Assembly (NCBI RefSeq): GCF_036245475.1
Contig: NZ_BTPM01000002.1
Span: 1,488,001-1,552,000 of the forward strand
Origin: Vibrio sp. 10N
GTDB taxonomy: Bacteria; Pseudomonadota; Gammaproteobacteria; Enterobacterales; Vibrionaceae
Length of the DNA: 64,000 nt
Direction of reading: 5' to 3'
Shown here: one piece after another, positions 9,103 to 18,271 of the stretch
Layout: each line of letters starts with the position of its first letter
Position numbering within the stretch: position 1 is the first letter of the stretch
The notes under the pieces: generated by a model
What the model was told of the DNA's origin: nothing
Database searches by the model: none
What the model saw: only the letters and a program-made list of their open reading frames with translations
Made by a program: the position numbers and the translations under genes

Positions 9103-10194
9103 TTAGAACACAAAGTTGACCATGATGGTGTAGAGGTTTGCATCGGTGTCTTGACCGGGCGACTGAATGAAAGGACCACTTAGCGGACGACCGAATGGAT
9201 CTTCTCCATAGCTTTTGAAGCGCTGCCACTCACCGTTTATAGAGACGTTATTCAGCACATCATATCGAAGCCCAAGTGTAATACTGTCGCCGTCTTTTCC
9301 ACTGTAAGGGTCATTCTCATCACTTTTCTTTAAACTCTGACCATACACAGCGTATGGAGTCAGCTTGTTGATACGATAAGCCACACTTGCATACCAAGAT
9401 GAATTGAAGTCGTTGGTTTGCCCCTCTGCAGTCAGCTTAAGTGCGTCAAATTCATATTCTGCACCTAACGTATAAATATCGGTTGTGGTATCCGGTGAAT
9501 CCAACACCAACTGCCCACCGTTGATAACCGTTCGCTGGTCATATTTAGAGGTTAAATACGCGAAGTTCCAGCGATAGTATTCACCTGCCGCAACCAAGTT
9601 AATACCTCCTGAGTATTGAGTCTCTACTTCCACCACCAGTTGCGGATTAATGCGAAGGTCGTTGGTGTCTTTAAAACCAATATAAGGAGTGGCGGTCAAC
9701 TGCAAGCTATCCGACAGCGGGTAATTCCATACGGCACTCAATCCGTTGTATGCCGTGACGCCAGCCAACGCATTGTACACCTCTTCTGGAGGTCTAGCGG
9801 TATTGTAAGCATGGCCGACGTAGTTGTACTCTGACAGCAAGAACAATGGCAATCTCAACCGACCCGCTCGAACCTGGACACTGCCAACCGTGTAACCCAA
9901 GTAGGCCCACTCAAGCTGCGGCTCACTCCAATTATCCTGAGGGCGTTTTACCACTTGAACGGAGGCGTTAAAGGCATCGTTGTAGTAGTCAAGCTGCAAG
10001 CCTAAAATAGTATCGCAGTCAAAACAGTTTTCATCGTTGATAGAGCGGTTGACCATCAAGGGGGTTTCATTATCCGAGCGTGCCCAAGACAAAGAACCGA
10101 ATCCGCTCACGGAAAGGTTGTCATTAATATCAATCGCTGCTGACACTGAAGTAGATAATGCGCCAAGTGCGACAACAAGAAGTCGTTTTTTCAT
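9103..10194 (-). CDS. Outer-membrane beta-barrel protein, copy 1 of a duplicated pair
   Basis: 363 residues with a clear signal peptide (MKKRLLVVALGALSTSVSA) and a C-terminus ending in Phe after alternating residues (YTIMVNFVF), as expected for a Bam-inserted beta-barrel. Strand periodicity runs throughout. It contains a Cys pair in ENCFDCD near residue 57. It is very similar to the product of 10790-11866 (shared SGFGS.SWARSDNETPL, CFDCDT, KRPQDNWS and TARPP motifs). The gene starts 2 bases after the small periplasmic protein gene, so the two are cotranscribed. Family not named with certainty; solute uptake or a partner of the periplasmic protein is possible. Confidence 0.75.
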   Translation of the reverse strand: MKKRLLVVALGALSTSVSAAIDINDNLSVSGFGSLSWARSDNETPLMVNRSINDENCFDCDTILGLQLDYYNDAFNASVQVVKRPQDNWSEPQLEWAYLGYTVGSVQVRAGRLRLPLFLLSEYNYVGHAYNTARPPEEVYNALAGVTAYNGLSAVWNYPLSDSLQLTATPYIGFKDTNDLRINPQLVVEVETQYSGGINLVAAGEYYRWNFAYLTSKYDQRTVINGGQLVLDSPDTTTDIYTLGAEYEFDALKLTAEGQTNDFNSSWYASVAYRINKLTPYAVYGQSLKKSDENDPYSGKDGDSITLGLRYDVLNNVSINGEWQRFKSYGEDPFGRPLSGPFIQSPGQDTDANLYTIMVNFVF

Positions 10195-10196
10195 TA

Positions 10197-10664
10197 TTAT
10201 TTCTCCTCACTCACCACATAGAGTATGTTCGCTTCACTCGGCACCGTATCCAGCGGTGCATAGCCAATTCTGTTGGGTTTTTCAGTTAGCCACGCCACCA
10301 ACGTGCTAACACTTGCACTATCAATTTCTTTAGGCGGTCTCGCTTTGCCGGAGAAGGATAGGCTGGCCCAATAGGCGTTCATTTGTGCGACATCTTTGCC
10401 AAGCAATGATCGGTAAAACTCTGATCGCTCGAGGGATTTTTCAGGCCAATCTGCTAATTCTATCCGCTTCCCTTGCAGTGATTTTGCTTTACCTCGATAC
10501 AGCATTCGCGCTTTACTGCGACTCAGCGAATCAAAATCTTGGTCGAGCGTAAACACAGCATACTCGTTCGCTGCAAATGCCCTGCTATCCAGAGGCAGAA
10601 TCACTGATAGTGAAATGAGGGTTGTACACAGTAACCCAAAAATTGACCGTCTGACGCTTTTCAT
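10197..10664 (-). CDS. Small periplasmic PstS-like (substrate-binding-domain) protein, copy 1
   Basis: 155 residues from ATG 10664 (AGGAAG 8 bases upstream; longer in-frame starts give no signal peptide). Signal peptide to about residue 35. The mature part resembles the short PstS-like phosphate-binding-fold proteins: FDSLSRSKARMLYRGK, then FYRSLLGKDVAQMNAYWAS and SFSGKARPP. Only about half of a full PstS is present and there is no ABC permease nearby. The same protein occurs again at 11866-12354. A sensory or porin-associated binding role is more likely than ABC transport (inference). Confidence 0.7.
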   Translation of the reverse strand: MKSVRRSIFGLLCTTLISLSVILPLDSRAFAANEYAVFTLDQDFDSLSRSKARMLYRGKAKSLQGKRIELADWPEKSLERSEFYRSLLGKDVAQMNAYWASLSFSGKARPPKEIDSASVSTLVAWLTEKPNRIGYAPLDTVPSEANILYVVSEEK

Positions 10665-10789
10665 TTCTTTCGCTTCCTTTAACGAGTTCTTTATGTCATT
10701 GCCCGCTTTCTCATCACTCGTAAAACCAAAAGTCCGCCCCAAAATACCTACTCGACTAGTCACCTGAACTCTACGGCGACAAACTGTAA

Positions 10790-11866
10790 CTAGAACGAGA
10801 AACTTGCCATGATGGTAAACAGGTTTGCATCATTATCTACTCCGGGATCACTAGTAAAAACACCAGATCCATCGTTAAGAACTTGGAAGTACTGATACTC
10901 TGCATTGATAGATAAAGAACTAAGAACGTCATACCTAACGCCTAAAGTGACACTCGCATTTGAACGCTCATCGTCTTGATAAAGCTGCCCATAAGCGAGA
11001 TATGGCGTAAATGGAGCAAGGCGATATCCTAGTTGCCCGTACCAATCCATACGAATACTCTCTAAACGCTGAAACTCGAACGTCGCTTTTAACGCACCAA
11101 ACTCGTATTCAGTCCCCACGGTATACTGTTTCACTGACTCACGATTCGTTTCTGGTTTCGGTTGAAGCATCGTCGGAAGTCCCGGAATGTGAAAGTTCGC
11201 AGTGACATCGTAGGTGGCATCCAAATAGGCGAAATTCCAAAGATAGTAATCACCAATCAAGCGAGCATTTAGTCCCCATAGGTTTTGGGTTTCAAAATCC
11301 AAACGCACACTTGGGTTAAGTGTCACATCCGTTTTGTCACTAAAACCTACAAACGGAGTCAATGAAAGTTGAAGCGCGTCACTGATATCGTATCTCCAAT
11401 TCACGCTTGCGCCATTGTAAGCAGTGATACCCAAAAGCGCGCTATAGATCTCCACTGGCGGGCGGGCAGTGACAAAAGCCTGACCGACATAAAAATACTC
11501 AGAAGCTAAAAACAACGGCAATCTCTGTCTGCCTGCTCGAATATCAAAACTATCAAACTCGTACCCAACGTACAGCCACTCAAGTGATGGAGAGCTCCAG
11601 TTGTCTTGAGGTCTTTTTACCCCTTGAACCGACGCTTTAAATCCGTTGTTGTAATAGTCGAGCTGCAAACCGAATGTGGTATCACAATCAAAACAGTCTT
11701 CGTTATTTATAAATCGATTAATGAATAAAGGTGTTTCATTATCTGAGCGCGCCCAAGAGGTAGAGCCAAAGCCACTAAATGAAAGTGTATCTGTAAGATC
11801 TATGACAGCGTGAGCAGGTACGCATATTGAGGCTAAAATGAATGTTTGAGAGAGTTTCTTCATCAT
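10790..11866 (-). CDS. Outer-membrane beta-barrel protein, copy 2 of a duplicated pair
   Basis: 358 residues, signal peptide MMKKLSQTFILASICVPAHA, C-terminal Phe (FTIMASFSF). Paralogue of the 9103-10194 product: both open with a SGFGS-x-SWARSDNETPL block and keep the CFDCDT Cys pair and the KRPQDNWS and ARPP motifs, but loops differ, including a longer loop here near residue 210. The ATG at 11866 overlaps the previous stop (TAATG), and a G-rich ribosome site sits inside the end of that gene, so translation is coupled. A second ATG at 11863 is equally usable. Confidence 0.75.
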   Translation of the reverse strand: MMKKLSQTFILASICVPAHAVIDLTDTLSFSGFGSTSWARSDNETPLFINRFINNEDCFDCDTTFGLQLDYYNNGFKASVQGVKRPQDNWSSPSLEWLYVGYEFDSFDIRAGRQRLPLFLASEYFYVGQAFVTARPPVEIYSALLGITAYNGASVNWRYDISDALQLSLTPFVGFSDKTDVTLNPSVRLDFETQNLWGLNARLIGDYYLWNFAYLDATYDVTANFHIPGLPTMLQPKPETNRESVKQYTVGTEYEFGALKATFEFQRLESIRMDWYGQLGYRLAPFTPYLAYGQLYQDDERSNASVTLGVRYDVLSSLSINAEYQYFQVLNDGSGVFTSDPGVDNDANLFTIMASFSF

Positions 11867-12354
11867 TATTTGCCCCCCTCAACCACGTACAGCACGTTGG
11901 CACCATCTGGAAGCATACTGAGAGGAGCATAGCCAACCCGTTCAGGTTTTTGGCTCAACCACTCAATCATGGCATCAATATTAGCCGCATCGATTTCTTT
12001 TGGAGGGCGGGCTTTACCAGAAAAAGAGAGGCTTGCCCAATAGGCATTCATCTGTGCCACATCTTTCCCCAGCAGCGATTGGTAGAACTCAGCACGCTCA
12101 GTAGAGCTCTCTGGCCAATCGGACAACTCTATGCGTTTGCCTTGCAATGACTTGGTTTTTCCTCGGTACAGCATGCGCGCTTTGCTTCGGCTTAACTCGT
12201 TGAAGCTGGCATTCATTGAAAAAATGGCGTAGGACTCCGCCGCGCTCACTTTAGGCGCATACAAAGAGGCGATGACAATCATGAGGCCAACCACCAACAA
12301 GCCTATGATATTTGAGAGGTTTGTACATTCGAGCGAATGCCGTTTTTTAATCAT
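11866..12354 (-). CDS. Small periplasmic PstS-like protein, copy 2
   Basis: 162 residues with an N-terminal hydrophobic signal (IIGLLVVGLMIVIASLYAPKVSA, about residues 17-39). The mature part is nearly superimposable on copy 1: LSRSKARMLYRGK, KSLQGKRIEL, LLGKDVAQMNAYWASLSF and SGKARPPKEID are shared. It is the first gene of the four-gene minus-strand cluster and is divergent from the hybrid kinase gene across a 93-base gap that must hold both promoters. No strong ribosome site is visible, so the start is less certain. Confidence 0.7.
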   Translation of the reverse strand: MIKKRHSLECTNLSNIIGLLVVGLMIVIASLYAPKVSAAESYAIFSMNASFNELSRSKARMLYRGKTKSLQGKRIELSDWPESSTERAEFYQSLLGKDVAQMNAYWASLSFSGKARPPKEIDAANIDAMIEWLSQKPERVGYAPLSMLPDGANVLYVVEGGK

Positions 12355-12447
12355 TATTATTACACTATAGCGGATTCCTTTCCTAGACTAACGATAGATT
12401 AGTTGACAAAAAGTGATGTTCAAGAATATTCACTAGGAAATTGGAAT

Positions 12448-15210
12448 ATGAATGCTTTAAACAAGATGTCGATCAAAACTCGAATCATTTTAATGGCGGT
12501 TTTACCATTAATTGTGATTTTGGTCTTTTCCGCTTGGGAAGCGTTCCGAACACAGAGAAACCTGCAACAAATGTCGGTACTTTCCCATCAATCACAAGCA
12601 CTTGGCTATATAGAAAAGTACAGTGCTATTCTTCATCAAGCGCGACTAGAAAAACTGCAGCGAACATTTGACGGTAATAAAAATGTCATTTTTCCGAAAC
12701 TAGACGAGTGCCTCGATAAATTACAACTTGTGTTAGACAAAGCTTATTACCTGACAGATATAGATACCGTCCAAAATACGCTTAACGAACTTCGAGAGGC
12801 ACAAGCAGAAATAGAGTTTGTAACTGACATTGAAGATCTCGAAGATTGGAGCTCTTGGGTCGAAGAGCTGATTTCTGCCCTCATTGCTAAACTTGAAAGC
12901 GTCAAAGTCGATACTGGCTCACGCCCTATTGAATCTCACCTTAATGCTCTATTCACTCTAGAGTGGATACGCTTTTGGGCAACCGAAGAGAACTGGTTTA
13001 TTCATATAGACATCTATGAAGGGCACGGCGTGAATCATGGACATCATGAAGAAAGCCGCGAAGCATTGGGCACTCTATTTGAAAGGCAACAATATCTCAT
13101 TGACCGATTCTTGAATATCAACGCTGATGCCTCACAAGTCAGCCTACTACTCAAAACCTTTTCTGATGACTCGTTTATAGAGAGTATTCAATTTCGCGAT
13201 CGCGTGTTAAATGACGAAGGTGCAAAGCCCAAACTTGTGGAGATAATTGCAGGAGTTAAGGCTCTAGACCGTCGTTTAGAGTTGATCCAGCAAGCAACGG
13301 AGCAAATCAATACACAGCTTTCAAATGAAATGAGGTTAGGAATCAGTGCCCTAGAGACTCGGTTGTGGCTCACCATCGGGATTACCGTCTCTGTGATGCT
13401 AACACTGCTCATACTGAGCTTAAACATCGCCCGTCGCATCATCTTTTTCCTCAATAATACACTCGAGACATTTGAAAAAATTGAGAAACATGACGGTGAT
13501 ACTACCATACTGGCTTCAACCGAAGGGCACGATGAATTTAGCCGTTTTGGCGGGCAAATGAATCGCTTGATCGAAGAGCGCCTTGAGAATGAACGACGCA
13601 TGATAGCAGCGAAAGAAGAAGCCGAGCGCGCCAATGTCGCGAAAAGCTCCTTCTTAGCCAACATGTCCCACGAAATACGCACCCCTTTAAATGGCATTAT
13701 CGGCATGTCAGGGATCTTGTCGGATTCCCAACTCGATCCCGTGCAACGCGATTACCTGAACACCATTGAAACTTCATCACAGACGCTGCTGATCTTGATC
13801 AACGATATCTTAGATATCTCTAAGATCGAGTCTGGTAACCTGCTCATCTCGCTTCATAGCTCAAACTTACGTGAGATCGCCTATGACACGATCGCCATTG
13901 TGATGTCGAAAGCCAAAGAAAAAGATCTCGATCTTCAAGTGCGCTTCACACGCGGCATGCCACATATGCTCATTATCGATGATCACCGTCTGCGCCAGAT
14001 CTTAATGAACCTCATGTCTAATGCCGTCAAGTTTACCAGTAAGGGACATGTGGGAATCACCATCGATGTTGAGCATATTGGTGTGGAGCGATGTGCGCTG
14101 ACGATAGCTATCGAAGACACGGGAATTGGTATCGAAAAAGAAAAACAAGATTCTATCTTCAAGCCCTTTACTCAAGAAGACAGCTCGGTCACCCGCCAGT
14201 TTGGAGGAACCGGTCTAGGATTGGCGATTTCTTCTCAACTGGTTGAGCTAATGGGTGGACGAATAGAGATCGACTCAGAAAAAGGCAAAGGCAGCCGCTT
14301 CTACTTCACTATAGAGTCAGGTATTGCGCAGGAGAAAGCGCCGGTGTCACCCCTGTTGAATCAGACGCAATTTGTTATCGTCACCCATCAACAAGAGTTT
14401 GCCCAATCGGTGACCGATGAGCTCACTCACTTCGGTTTACAGCACCAAGTGATACACACGCAGATCGGTGACATAAAGGATGTTACCAGCAACAGCATCA
14501 TCATTTATTGTATGAGTGACAGCCAACGTGCTCGTACTGACTTAATGAAACTTGCCGTCACTTGGTCTTCAACTCCTATTGTTCTAATTCAGCCACAAAA
14601 TGCAGCTGCGGGTGACTATCAGGGGCTGATTGCTGGATTGGTCACCTACCCTCTACTCGGTGCTCGATTAATTGATGCACTCTCTAATGCACCAAAACAG
14701 CACCAAGCGATGGGTAAAACGAGAGAGCCAAAACTCGAGGTCGTCGGTAGCGGCGATCCCGAAGACCATATTAGGGTCAAGCCGACCCAAGCGACAATGC
14801 AAGAAGTGGCAAAGAGTCCCGATAACCAATCCATCTTGCTGGTAGAAGATAATCTGGTTAACCAAAAAGTGGCCTCTTTATTACTCAAAAAGTCCGGCTA
14901 TAACGTCGACATAGCCAACAATGGGCAAGAAGCGTTGGACTTGTTGTGCGATGACAATAATGAATATCACGTGGTGCTGATGGACTGCATGATGCCAGTG
15001 AAGGACGGTTTTACCGCATCGGAAGAGTTTCGCATGTATGAGGAGCAGTACAACAAGGCACGAACGCCAATTATCGCACTTACGGCTAGCGTGCTCGATG
15101 ATGACATCCAGCGCTGCACAGACAGTGGTATGGACGATTACGTCTCTAAGCCCTTTAACAAGTCTGTGCTGCTAGAGAAAATCAAAACCATTCGAGTGCT
15201 ACCTGAGTAG
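12448..15210 (+). CDS. Hybrid sensor histidine kinase with periplasmic helical (NIT-like) sensor domain
   Basis: 920 residues. TM1 12-30; periplasmic all-helical sensor about 31-305 with LEWIRFWATEENWF (171-184), which recalls NIT domains, and a His-rich insert HGVNHGHH (193-200); TM2 307-327; HAMP-like 328-385; HisKA with His408 (MSHEIRTPLNG); HATPase_c with N-box NAVKF (525-529), DTGIG (557-561) and GGTGLGL (586-592); a degenerate receiver-like region about 638-750 lacking the phospho-Asp; and a true receiver 795-918 with Asp846 (LMDCMMP) and Lys in SKPF. ATG 12448 follows AGGA by 9 bases; TTGACA at 12403-12408 is a candidate -35. It is divergent from the duplicated porin/PstS-like module, which may supply or carry its ligand (inference). 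Confidence 0.88.
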   Translation: MNALNKMSIKTRIILMAVLPLIVILVFSAWEAFRTQRNLQQMSVLSHQSQALGYIEKYSAILHQARLEKLQRTFDGNKNVIFPKLDECLDKLQLVLDKAYYLTDIDTVQNTLNELREAQAEIEFVTDIEDLEDWSSWVEELISALIAKLESVKVDTGSRPIESHLNALFTLEWIRFWATEENWFIHIDIYEGHGVNHGHHEESREALGTLFERQQYLIDRFLNINADASQVSLLLKTFSDDSFIESIQFRDRVLNDEGAKPKLVEIIAGVKALDRRLELIQQATEQINTQLSNEMRLGISALETRLWLTIGITVSVMLTLLILSLNIARRIIFFLNNTLETFEKIEKHDGDTTILASTEGHDEFSRFGGQMNRLIEERLENERRMIAAKEEAERANVAKSSFLANMSHEIRTPLNGIIGMSGILSDSQLDPVQRDYLNTIETSSQTLLILINDILDISKIESGNLLISLHSSNLREIAYDTIAIVMSKAKEKDLDLQVRFTRGMPHMLIIDDHRLRQILMNLMSNAVKFTSKGHVGITIDVEHIGVERCALTIAIEDTGIGIEKEKQDSIFKPFTQEDSSVTRQFGGTGLGLAISSQLVELMGGRIEIDSEKGKGSRFYFTIESGIAQEKAPVSPLLNQTQFVIVTHQQEFAQSVTDELTHFGLQHQVIHTQIGDIKDVTSNSIIIYCMSDSQRARTDLMKLAVTWSSTPIVLIQPQNAAAGDYQGLIAGLVTYPLLGARLIDALSNAPKQHQAMGKTREPKLEVVGSGDPEDHIRVKPTQATMQEVAKSPDNQSILLVEDNLVNQKVASLLLKKSGYNVDIANNGQEALDLLCDDNNEYHVVLMDCMMPVKDGFTASEEFRMYEEQYNKARTPIIALTASVLDDDIQRCTDSGMDDYVSKPFNKSVLLEKIKTIRVLPE

Positions 15211-15255
15211 TTTCTACCCCTCACTAACAAACCGATTCAACACGAGGCTTTTTAT

Positions 15256-15294
15256 GCGCTGATTTTTTCTCTAAAATCAGCGCAACGTTTTTTA
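15256..15294 (+). terminator. Terminator after the hybrid kinase gene
   Basis: Stem GCGCTGATTTT/AAAATCAGCGC (15256-15266 with 15273-15283), then AACGTTTTTT. It lies 45 bases after the kinase stop and 14 bases before the DUF445 start. Confidence 0.75.
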
Positions 15295-15307
15295 TCAAGA
15301 TCGAATC

Positions 15308-16012
15308 ATGAACAAGAGCTTCATTACCAATTTCATCGCACTTGCGCTACTTGGTGCGGGTTATCAACTGGATAATAGCCTGCTGCTGTACGCGGGTCTT
15401 TTCGCGTTCTCTGGTGCCGTTACCAACTGGCTTGCCATTCACATGCTGTTCGAAAAGGTACCCGGCCTTTATGGCTCCGGCGTCATTCCCGCTCGGTTTG
15501 AAGATTTCAAACTGGCGATCAAAAACCTCATGATGGAGCAGTTTTTTACCAGCGAAAATATCGACCGCTTTCTTAACAAAGAAATGAGCTCGGGCATCAA
15601 CATCAACCTAGAGCCAGTGCTAGAGAAAGTCGACTTTAACCCTGCTTTTGACTCTCTGGTTGAGGTCATCGAAAACTCTCAATTTGGCGGTATGCTCGCT
15701 ATGCTTGGCGGCTCAGAGGCACTGCAACCAATGAAACAGCCATTCGTCGAGAAGATGCAGCAAGCGGTTATCGACATTAGCCAGAGCGACTCGGTCAAAC
15801 AGGCGCTGATTGAGCAGCTTGAATCCCCAGCCATGCTTGATGAGGTGAAAGGCAACGTAGAAGCGATTATCGACCAACGCTTGAGTGAGCTAACGCCAAA
15901 GCTAGTAAAAGAGATTGTTCAGAAGATGATTAAAGAGCACCTTGGTTGGCTTGTGGTCTGGGGCGGCGTGTTTGGTGGTGTGATTGGGGTTATTTCTTCG
16001 TTGGTGATGTAG
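15308..16012 (+). CDS. DUF445 family membrane protein
   Basis: 234 residues. An N-terminal membrane hairpin (about 9-45) carries the DUF445 signature GAVTNWLAIHMLFEKVPGLYGSG-like block (positions 36-58). A long charged helical middle follows, then a C-terminal membrane helix (WLVVWGGVFGGVIGVISSLVM). The family is common in Vibrio and Bacillus; its biochemical role is not established. It is monocistronic here, flanked by terminators on both sides. Confidence 0.82.
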   Translation: MNKSFITNFIALALLGAGYQLDNSLLLYAGLFAFSGAVTNWLAIHMLFEKVPGLYGSGVIPARFEDFKLAIKNLMMEQFFTSENIDRFLNKEMSSGININLEPVLEKVDFNPAFDSLVEVIENSQFGGMLAMLGGSEALQPMKQPFVEKMQQAVIDISQSDSVKQALIEQLESPAMLDEVKGNVEAIIDQRLSELTPKLVKEIVQKMIKEHLGWLVVWGGVFGGVIGVISSLVM

Positions 16013-16031
16013 AGTCCAAACTCATATCTGC

Positions 16032-16067
16032 AAAAAGTTCGACTTCATGCTCAGTCGAACTTTTTTA
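16032..16067 (+). terminator. Terminator after the DUF445 gene
   Basis: Stem AAAAAGTTCGAC/GTCGAACTTTTT with a 10-base loop, ending in a T-run (16060-16066). Confidence 0.88.
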
Positions 16068-16146
16068 TTTGAAAGTACTAAATCTGCCTGTCAACACTGC
16101 AAATCTTTGCCTTTAACTCAAAACTAATATTTATCAAAATGACAAA

Positions 16147-16167
16147 ACAAAGTTTGCAGAACTTTGT
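16147..16167. promoter_or_regulatory. Inverted repeat upstream of the IclR-family gene, candidate operator
   Basis: A perfect 8-base inverted repeat, ACAAAGTT-TGCAG-AACTTTGT, ends 38 bases before the KdgR-like start codon. IclR regulators often bind their own promoter at such sites, so autoregulation is the simplest reading (inference). Confidence 0.5.
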
Positions 16168-16205
16168 GCAATTACTGTTTGATTCAAGTTTAACGAGGGC
16201 ATGAA

Positions 16206-16988
16206 ATGGAGAAAGCAACCCAGCCTGGCGCCGTTTCCTCAGTACTGAAGGTGTTTAATCTCGTCTCTGCTTTAGCCGACCAAAAAGGAGCTGGGCTAAC
16301 TGAGCTCTCAAAGCAATTGAGGATGTCAAAAGCAACGACTCATCGTTTTTTACAAACGATGACGAGCTTAGGGTTTGTGCATCAAAACAGGGAAGCAGAG
16401 AAGTACTTGCTAACATCGAAGCTATTTGAACTCGGTTCAAAAGCGCTAGAACATGTTGACTTAGTCGTCGCAGCAAGGAAGGAGATGGCAACAGTCTGCA
16501 AAGCTTTTAATGAAACTGTTCATCTTGGAACCATCGATGACGATGCGATCATTTACCTCCACAAAATAGATTCAGACTATCACTTTCGAATGCACTCAAG
16601 AGTTGGTCGACGAAACCCTCTGTATAGCACCGCGCTTGGAAAAGTTCTCATGAGCTACCTGTGTGAATCAGAAATCCGAGAGTTGCTCAATCATGTGAAA
16701 TTCAAGGCTCACACAGACAAAACACACAGAACTATTGAGCAACTGTTAGCAGAGCTAGATTGGGTTAAACATCGACATTATGCAGAAGATATTGAAGAGC
16801 AAGAGCCAGGACTACGATGTATTGCGGTGCCTGTGTTTGACCGATTTGGTGAAGTCGTAGCTGCGATTTCACTCTCTTTTCCAACAAGTCGATTCGATGA
16901 GCGAAGAAAACTCGATTACCTCAGTTCATTGCACCATGCTGCTCGAAACATCTCTAAAAACCTCGGGTATCACCACTACCCAGTCTAG
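16206..16988 (+). CDS. kdgR: IclR-family regulator, KdgR-like
   Basis: 260 residues. N-terminal winged HTH (GAGLTELSKQLRMSKATTHRFLQTM, about 29-53) and C-terminal IclR ligand domain. The run YAEDIEEQEPGLRCIAVPVF (about 199-218) is close to E. coli KdgR, which represses pectin/uronate catabolism and releases DNA on binding 2-keto-3-deoxygluconate. The nearest neighbours are a secreted beta-helix protein and a solute symporter. Starts at ATG 16206 with GAGGG upstream. The symbol is by resemblance; other IclR members remain possible. Confidence 0.72.
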   Translation: MEKATQPGAVSSVLKVFNLVSALADQKGAGLTELSKQLRMSKATTHRFLQTMTSLGFVHQNREAEKYLLTSKLFELGSKALEHVDLVVAARKEMATVCKAFNETVHLGTIDDDAIIYLHKIDSDYHFRMHSRVGRRNPLYSTALGKVLMSYLCESEIRELLNHVKFKAHTDKTHRTIEQLLAELDWVKHRHYAEDIEEQEPGLRCIAVPVFDRFGEVVAAISLSFPTSRFDERRKLDYLSSLHHAARNISKNLGYHHYPV

Positions 16989-17017
16989 CGCTTGGGCCTC
17001 ATGTCATTTTCGTACTA

Positions 17018-17050
17018 AGAGCCACTCATTTAATGAGAGGCTCTCTTTCT
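17018..17050 (+). terminator. Terminator between the convergent kdgR-like and beta-helix genes
   Basis: Stem AGAGCC/GGCTCT with an inner CTCATT/AATGAG stem, then CTCTTTCT. The T-run is imperfect, so efficiency is uncertain. Confidence 0.6.
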
Positions 17051-17056
17051 AGCAGA

Positions 17057-18271
17057 TCACAGTGAGATTCTATTCACCCACTTGTCGAGTCTAGAGTAGG
17101 TATTTCCCTCAATAGTAACATTCGTCGTTTCTCTACCATCCTCCGGACGAAGGACGATACCCCATGTCGTTGTGTCTTTCTCCCGTGAACCGTCTTGCGT
17201 GATTCCGTTGATTATATTGTTCGTCACGCGATTACTGCCCTGAACACCATTAAGAGCGATACCTTCGTATTGTTTTCCGTACTTATTTGTCGGCGTAGGA
17301 GAATCGGCAACTATCGAACCTAGGTTATCGATACGGTTGTTATCTATAACTACATCATTAGCGCGCTCGACACTGATGGGTCTGACCGTGTTTGCCACAC
17401 TATTTTCAGAGATATTGACGTTGGTTGCCGTCCAACCGTCATACACCCTCTTAATACTCAAACCTACCACGACATCGTGCATGACATTGTTTTGCATCTT
17501 AATATTGTCAGCCCCTCGTTTACTCGTAATGCCATCATAGGCTCTTTCTACATAGTTATTGATGAGTGTGAAGTGGTCACCATACTCTCCTGACTCGCCC
17601 CCAGCAGAAACATAGATTGCTGCATCACGAACGCCAAAGAAGCTGTTGTTTCTAATGGTTGCTTTTAGTGCTCCTGTCATGAGAATTCCACTGTCTCCAC
17701 CCGCTAAATAATAAGGATCCGTATCATTTTCAGTGCCGATAAAAACAATATTCTCTATGAGTAGTTCATTTAGTTTGCTCTTACCTGAGCTTGTCGCACC
17801 ACGGATTGAGAGCGCGTCTGCTGTCTGCGTAGTTCCCTCTCTTCCCGCTGGGGTTTTGTAGCGAAGGGGAACAACAGCAGAAACCTTGGCTTTTGACATA
17901 TTGAACGTGCCACCAGTCCAATCAAAATTCGCTAACACGCTCGCACCACCACACTCATCTGATTTTGACGAATGCGTATCAAAACTAAACATATCTCCAT
18001 CCAACTGCTCGGTAGCAATAAAACGAGCCTCACTAGCGTCTACTTTAAGATCTTTTCTCAAGTAGACTTTTGTATCTTGGCTAATGTAATAGGTCCCCGT
18101 AAGTACCAACTCAGAACCAGTATTCGTGGCTTGTTGGAGCGCGGCTTGGAGTTTGCTTGTATTACCTTTGGGGTTTATCGGAGTGGAAGTACAGTCTTCT
18201 GCGACTACTGCGCTCGATATCAAGGAGAGAATGAGGAAGGATAGTTTGTTTGACAAATGATTGCGATTCAT
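17057..18271 (-). CDS. Secreted right-handed beta-helix protein, candidate polysaccharide lyase or epimerase
   Basis: 404 residues with a signal peptide (MNRNHLSNKLSFLILSLISSAVVA). From about residue 120 it shows repeated Asn-rich turns of a parallel beta-helix (IRNNSFFGV, LINNYVER, MQNNVMHD, ISENSVAN, IDNNRIDN, VTNNIING, IEGNTYSR). This fold is used by many polysaccharide lyases, hydrolases and epimerases. No family-specific catalytic motif was recognised. The position beside a KdgR-like regulator and a symporter suggests uronate-containing polysaccharides (inference). Ribosome site AGAG lies 8 bases before the ATG. Confidence 0.72.
   Translation of the reverse strand: MNRNHLSNKLSFLILSLISSAVVAEDCTSTPINPKGNTSKLQAALQQATNTGSELVLTGTYYISQDTKVYLRKDLKVDASEARFIATEQLDGDMFSFDTHSSKSDECGGASVLANFDWTGGTFNMSKAKVSAVVPLRYKTPAGREGTTQTADALSIRGATSSGKSKLNELLIENIVFIGTENDTDPYYLAGGDSGILMTGALKATIRNNSFFGVRDAAIYVSAGGESGEYGDHFTLINNYVERAYDGITSKRGADNIKMQNNVMHDVVVGLSIKRVYDGWTATNVNISENSVANTVRPISVERANDVVIDNNRIDNLGSIVADSPTPTNKYGKQYEGIALNGVQGSNRVTNNIINGITQDGSREKDTTTWGIVLRPEDGRETTNVTIEGNTYSRLDKWVNRISL

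Noticed and set aside
13188..13706. 172-residue open frame on the minus strand
   Set aside because: It lies wholly inside the hybrid kinase gene on the opposite strand, has no ribosome site, and its translation is low in complexity with no recognisable fold.
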